Below, piece after piece: positions 60,845 to 64,000 of a stretch of 64,000 nt of DNA (the first letter of the stretch is position 1; every line of letters begins with the position of its first letter). The notes below the pieces were generated by a model. The model was not told the origin of the DNA, searched no databases, and worked only from the letters and a program-made list of their open reading frames with translations. Origin of the DNA: Brevibacterium antiquum (GTDB taxonomy: Bacteria > Actinomycetota > Actinomycetes > Actinomycetales > Brevibacteriaceae). The translations under genes were made by a program, and so were the position numbers. The stretch covers positions 124,001-188,000 of the forward strand of contig NZ_JABASX010000006.1 of the NCBI RefSeq assembly GCF_016107655.1. The letters are read 5' to 3'.

Positions 60845-62241
60845 TTCTGCTCCTGTTTCGTCGCTGCTGATTCGGTCTCGCTCGGGTCGTCTTCGGCGAA
60901 GTTCAAGGTCGGGACGGGACGGCGGAAGAAGCGGGTTCTGGCGAGCAGGATGGCGACACCGATCACGGCCCAGACAGCTCCGATCACCCAGGTGAAGGGC
61001 TCCAGCGAAGTCCACAGCCAGATGCTGAGTCCGAAGCCGATGAGCGGCATGACTCCGTAGCGGATGATTCCCCAGGGGCTCCGGTGCGCCTCGCCGGATG
61101 CGGGAAAGATATAGGCACGGACGACGGACAGGTTGACCATGCTGAAGGCGGCGAGTGCGCCGAAGCTGATCATGAAGGCCGCCTGGTCGAGAGACAGGAA
61201 TAGGCAGGACAGAGCGACGATGGAGACCGCGGTGGTCGCGACAGCCGGTGTCCTGAACCGCGCGGACAGTTTGCCGAGCACTCGCGGCAGGGTGCCGTCA
61301 CGTCCCATGGAGTACAGGATTCGCGACACCGAGACCTGGCCGGCCAGTCCGGATCCCAGGCATCCAGCGATCGAGGAGATCACCATGACAACAGCCAGCA
61401 CCTGACCGCCCACGTGGTCGGCGAGGACGACACCGGCCGCGTCGAGAAGCTGTTGCGGGACGCTGCTCCAATCGTCGGGATGATAGGCGAGCGCACCCAC
61501 CCAGGAGACGATGATGAAGATGCCTCCGCCGAGCAGCGTGGTGAGAAGGATGGCTCGCGGAATATCCCGCTTGGGATGCTTGGCTTCTTCGGACAGCGTC
61601 GATACGGCATCGAAGCCAAGGAACGACAGGGCGAGGATGCCGGCACCGGTGAGGATCGGACTGAAGCCCTCGGCTCCGATGGTGAAGGGCTCGAGGAGAC
61701 CGGGAGCATTGGGATCGCTGATCGCCATCTTGAGCGCGAGGATCGCGAAGACGATGACCGTGGCCACGGAGATCGCAATGGTGGCGATGTTGAAGCGGTT
61801 GGCGAGTTTGATGCCGAGCACGTTGAACACGTAGACGATGATCACGGCAGCCAGAGAGAATACCTGGGTCGGGATGCTCGGGAACTGGGTGCCGACGTAG
61901 AGCCCGAGGATCATGAAGTTGATCATCGGGATGAAGAGGTAGTCGAGCAGGAGCAGCCAGCCAGTGAGGAATCCGGCCGTACCGCCGAACGACTGCTGGA
62001 CGAACGTGTAGGCCGAGCCCGCCACAGGGAACCGATGCACCATGGCGGCGTAGCTCAGGGCTGTGAAGATCATGGTGATGAGGGCGACGACATAGGCCAG
62101 AGGCAGGTGCCCATCGGTGACCTGGTTGACGATCCCGTAGGTGGTGAACACGGTGGCCACAGCCATATAGGACAGCCCGAAGAGGGTGAGTCCGACGAGA
62201 CCGAGGGCCCGTCTCAGCTGCGGGGGCGATTCCTGAGACAC
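60841..62241 (-). CDS. APC-family amino acid/amine permease
   Basis: The 466-residue protein has about 12 membrane helices and the APC signature ALGLVGLTLFGLSYMAVATV, FPVAGSAYTFVQQSFGG and LSFLGFDAVSTLSEEAKHPKRDIPRAI. GTG 62241 is preceded by AAAGGAGAG six bases away, clearly better than ATG 62271 or GTG 62328, which have none. A LacI-type operator lies further upstream, so the longer starts would place coding sequence over it. The permease and amidohydrolase form one operon repressed, probably, by the divergent LacI-family protein. Confidence 0.9.
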   Translation of the reverse strand: MSQESPPQLRRALGLVGLTLFGLSYMAVATVFTTYGIVNQVTDGHLPLAYVVALITMIFTALSYAAMVHRFPVAGSAYTFVQQSFGGTAGFLTGWLLLLDYLFIPMINFMILGLYVGTQFPSIPTQVFSLAAVIIVYVFNVLGIKLANRFNIATIAISVATVIVFAILALKMAISDPNAPGLLEPFTIGAEGFSPILTGAGILALSFLGFDAVSTLSEEAKHPKRDIPRAILLTTLLGGGIFIIVSWVGALAYHPDDWSSVPQQLLDAAGVVLADHVGGQVLAVVMVISSIAGCLGSGLAGQVSVSRILYSMGRDGTLPRVLGKLSARFRTPAVATTAVSIVALSCLFLSLDQAAFMISFGALAAFSMVNLSVVRAYIFPASGEAHRSPWGIIRYGVMPLIGFGLSIWLWTSLEPFTWVIGAVWAVIGVAILLARTRFFRRPVPTLNFAEDDPSETESAATKQEQK

Positions 62242-62329
62242 GATGCTCTCCTTTGAGTCGTACTGCGTCATGGGTGGCACTGGGGTGCAGGTGGTACTGG
62301 GTGCGAATTGCGGTGCTTCGGTCACCAAT

Positions 62330-62345
62330 ACTAAATCGGTTTAGT
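62330..62345. promoter_or_regulatory. LacI-type operator ACTAAATCGGTTTAGT
   Basis: Perfect six-base arms ACTAAA and TTTAGT surround a TCGG centre. A CG-centred palindrome of this length is typical of LacI-family operators. It sits between the divergent permease/amidohydrolase operon and the LacI gene, 89 and 43 bases from their starts. Confidence 0.72.
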
Positions 62346-62387
62346 GACATGCGCAACAGCAGTTGAAGATTCTGCTACGGTCGGCTC

Positions 62388-63503
62388 ATGACGACTTCGC
62401 CCGTGACCTTGCAGCAGGTCGCTGATCGCGCGCAGGTGTCCCGGTCAGCGGCGTCGTTCGCACTCTCCGGGCGCCCCGGCGTCTCTGAGTCGACCCGCTC
62501 GAGGGTGCTCGCGATCGCCGCCGAGCTCGGGTACTCACCGAATCGGACGGCCCAGAACCTCCGTTCCTCACGGACGGGCATCGTCGCCGTGTATCTGCCG
62601 AAGGACGTCAGCGTCCTCAGCTACTACATGGAGGCAACCTTCGGCATCATCGATGAGGCCGAGCTCTCCGACCACACGGTCACATTCGTCCCGCATTCTG
62701 CTGAGTCGGCTGCACGGCTGCGTGCCGACGGGGTCATCATCCTCGATCCCACCCTCGACGACCCCGTCATCCCACGCCTACTCGAACTCGGGCTGCCCGT
62801 CATCAGCGGCGAAGAGATGCCACAGGAATCTGCCCAATTGACCGGCACCGTGACCTCGGACCATGCCGGATCAACAGAGGAGATCCTCGACGCCTTCGCC
62901 GCAGCAGGAGCACACTCTCCTGCCATCATCTCCCCTGAAGAGCGCATGTCCTGGTCAATGACGATCGAGGACGCATACCGGAAATGGTGCGGCGACCACG
63001 GTGTCGAAACACGCATCGAATCCGCCTCCCTCGACGGAATGTCGGAAACGACCCGGCGCGCAACGAAGAGGCTGCTCGAGTCCGGAGAGGTCGACGCGAT
63101 CTTAGCTCTGACCGACGGCTCGGTCCTCACTGTCGTCACCTCGGCGGCTAGTCACGGTCGAACGCTCGGCACTGACCTCCTCGTCGCAGCCGCCGTCGAC
63201 TCACCCGTTCTCGGCTACATGGATCCGCCCGTGACAGCCGTAGACCTACGCCCCCGCGAGTTCGGCCGCGCCTGCATGAGGCTGCTCACCCGCGCCCTCG
63301 ACTCTTCGGACTCACGAGGCGATGGCCGAGCCCCTCACGCAGAAGGAATTCAGACTGCGGCCACATCAGCCGAAGAAACCGATGCACTCCAGCAGTCGGT
63401 CGAGACCCACGTCATCCACCGCGACTCCACAGCGGGCCCCCTCCACAGACCTCGATCCACCGATTCGACGACTCCACCCGCCACACCAGAGGAGAGATCA
63501 TGA
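62388..63503 (+). CDS. LacI-family transcriptional regulator
   Basis: The 371-residue protein has the LacI helix-turn-helix and hinge (TLQQVADRAQVSRSAASFALSGRPGVS...NRTAQNLRSSRTG, residues 7-63) followed by a periplasmic-binding-protein-like effector domain with GVIILDPTLDDP and AGAHSPAIISPEER. The C terminus from about residue 305 is a low-complexity Ser/Thr/Pro tail of ~65 residues, longer than usual for the family. It is divergent from the permease operon with a symmetric operator between. Its stop overlaps the start of the next gene. Confidence 0.88.
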   Translation: MTTSPVTLQQVADRAQVSRSAASFALSGRPGVSESTRSRVLAIAAELGYSPNRTAQNLRSSRTGIVAVYLPKDVSVLSYYMEATFGIIDEAELSDHTVTFVPHSAESAARLRADGVIILDPTLDDPVIPRLLELGLPVISGEEMPQESAQLTGTVTSDHAGSTEEILDAFAAAGAHSPAIISPEERMSWSMTIEDAYRKWCGDHGVETRIESASLDGMSETTRRATKRLLESGEVDAILALTDGSVLTVVTSAASHGRTLGTDLLVAAAVDSPVLGYMDPPVTAVDLRPREFGRACMRLLTRALDSSDSRGDGRAPHAEGIQTAATSAEETDALQQSVETHVIHRDSTAGPLHRPRSTDSTTPPATPEERS

Positions 63504-64000
63504 CCGACCAAAATGAGATCATCGCAGCACAGGCCGAGAACGTCGATCGGGGCCTGTCCATCGAACTCGACAACGGCACCCAGCACACGGTTCAGTCGAT
63601 CAGCCAGTCATACCCGACCACGGTCGAGGACCTCTGGGATGCGTGCACGAATCCCGAGCGTCTGGAACGCTGGTTCGCACCAGTCACCGGGAACCTCGAG
63701 CTCGGCGGCCGCTACGACATCGAAGGCAACGCCTCGGGCACGGTGACCGCCTGCGAGCCGACGCAGTCCTACAGCATCTCCTGGGAGTTCGGCGGAGACT
63801 CGAGTCAGGTCACCGTGAGAGTCGAAGAGGATGGCGACCGTGCCCGGATGACGCTGGAGCACTCCCATTCCGCCGAGGCCGGTTCAGATTTCTGGACCCA
63901 GTTCGGCCCCGGCGCCACGGGTGTGGGTTGGGACCTGGCGTTCCTGGGCCTCGCCCTGCACCTGATGGCAGGCACGGGCAGGCCCGAAGACGAAGAGGCC
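63500..64000 (+). CDS. SRPBCC (AHSA1-like) domain protein, cut by the window end
   Basis: At least 167 residues are encoded and the frame is open at the window edge. The AHSA1-like SRPBCC fold is indicated by VQSISQSYPTTVEDLWDACTNPERLERWFAPVTGNLELGGRY and by EFGGDSSQVTVRVEEDGDRARMTLEHSH. Such proteins bind hydrophobic ligands or act as co-chaperone-like domains. AGGAGAG lies just before the ATG, and the start overlaps the LacI stop, so the two are co-transcribed. The function is unknown. Confidence 0.8.
   Translation, partial: MTDQNEIIAAQAENVDRGLSIELDNGTQHTVQSISQSYPTTVEDLWDACTNPERLERWFAPVTGNLELGGRYDIEGNASGTVTACEPTQSYSISWEFGGDSSQVTVRVEEDGDRARMTLEHSHSAEAGSDFWTQFGPGATGVGWDLAFLGLALHLMAGTGRPEDEEA

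Overview
The window is dense, G+C-rich actinobacterial DNA: GTG starts are common, stops and starts overlap as ATGA/GTGA, Shine-Dalgarno sequences are GGAG-like, and regulators of the GntR, IclR, TetR, LacI and LysR families are abundant. The gene types resemble Brevibacterium or a close Micrococcales relative. That is inference, because there is no rRNA or marker gene in view. No tRNA, rRNA, CRISPR array or complete insertion sequence was found.

Layout. 1-5650: an operon for four-carbon sugar (erythritol/threitol-type) catabolism: erythrulose kinase (cut by the window edge), RpiB-type and TIM-type isomerases, a GntR regulator, a TIM-barrel isomerase/epimerase, an SDR and a 3-hydroxyisobutyrate-dehydrogenase-like enzyme. 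5650-11650: an accessory island with looser coding and visibly lower G+C in parts. It holds a broken replication/HTH-type gene, a convergent overlapping sce7726-like (PD-(D/E)XK) and sce7725/Beta-family pair, a methyltransferase with an apparent premature stop, a secreted very basic protein with a small overlapping partner gene, and a well-formed 20-codon microgene. 11650-18830: CaiB-type CoA-transferase and enoyl-CoA hydratase, divergent from a GntR gene and a TctC-PdxA-TctB-TctA cluster. 18960-25000: FAD/Fe-S dehydrogenase, serine-glyoxylate-type aminotransferase and a MatC-like carrier. 25040-34000: PepSY and Met/His-rich membrane proteins, ketopantoate-reductase-like and TetR genes, AKR, 2-hydroxyacid dehydrogenase, YjbR, a 5'-truncated Nramp-like gene and an ArsB/SLC13-like permease.

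33980-41720 is a phosphonate uptake and catabolism cluster: HutC-type regulator, TIGR03364-like FAD oxidase, PhnD, PhnC, a double-domain PhnE, a phosphonatase-like HAD protein and an HpnZ-like alcohol dehydrogenase. Two matching putative operators lie upstream of two of its genes. 41810-50800: a LysR regulator, 5-dehydro-4-deoxyglucarate dehydratase and an aldehyde dehydrogenase fused to a RidA domain, facing a convergent operon of a NitT/TauT-type ABC transporter and an M24 enzyme. The two operons share a promoter block of 51 bases. 50920-64000: HpcH/HpaI aldolase, a second FAD/Fe-S dehydrogenase, GMC oxidoreductase with its small subunit, IclR, SDR, an ABM-domain protein, an amidohydrolase, an APC permease, a LacI regulator with a clear operator, and an SRPBCC protein cut by the window end.

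Most of the window is ordinary catabolic gene content. The observations most worth following are the sce7726/sce7725 pair, the 20-residue microgene, the secreted basic protein with its partner, the ALDH-RidA fusion, and the promoter block shared by the two facing operons.
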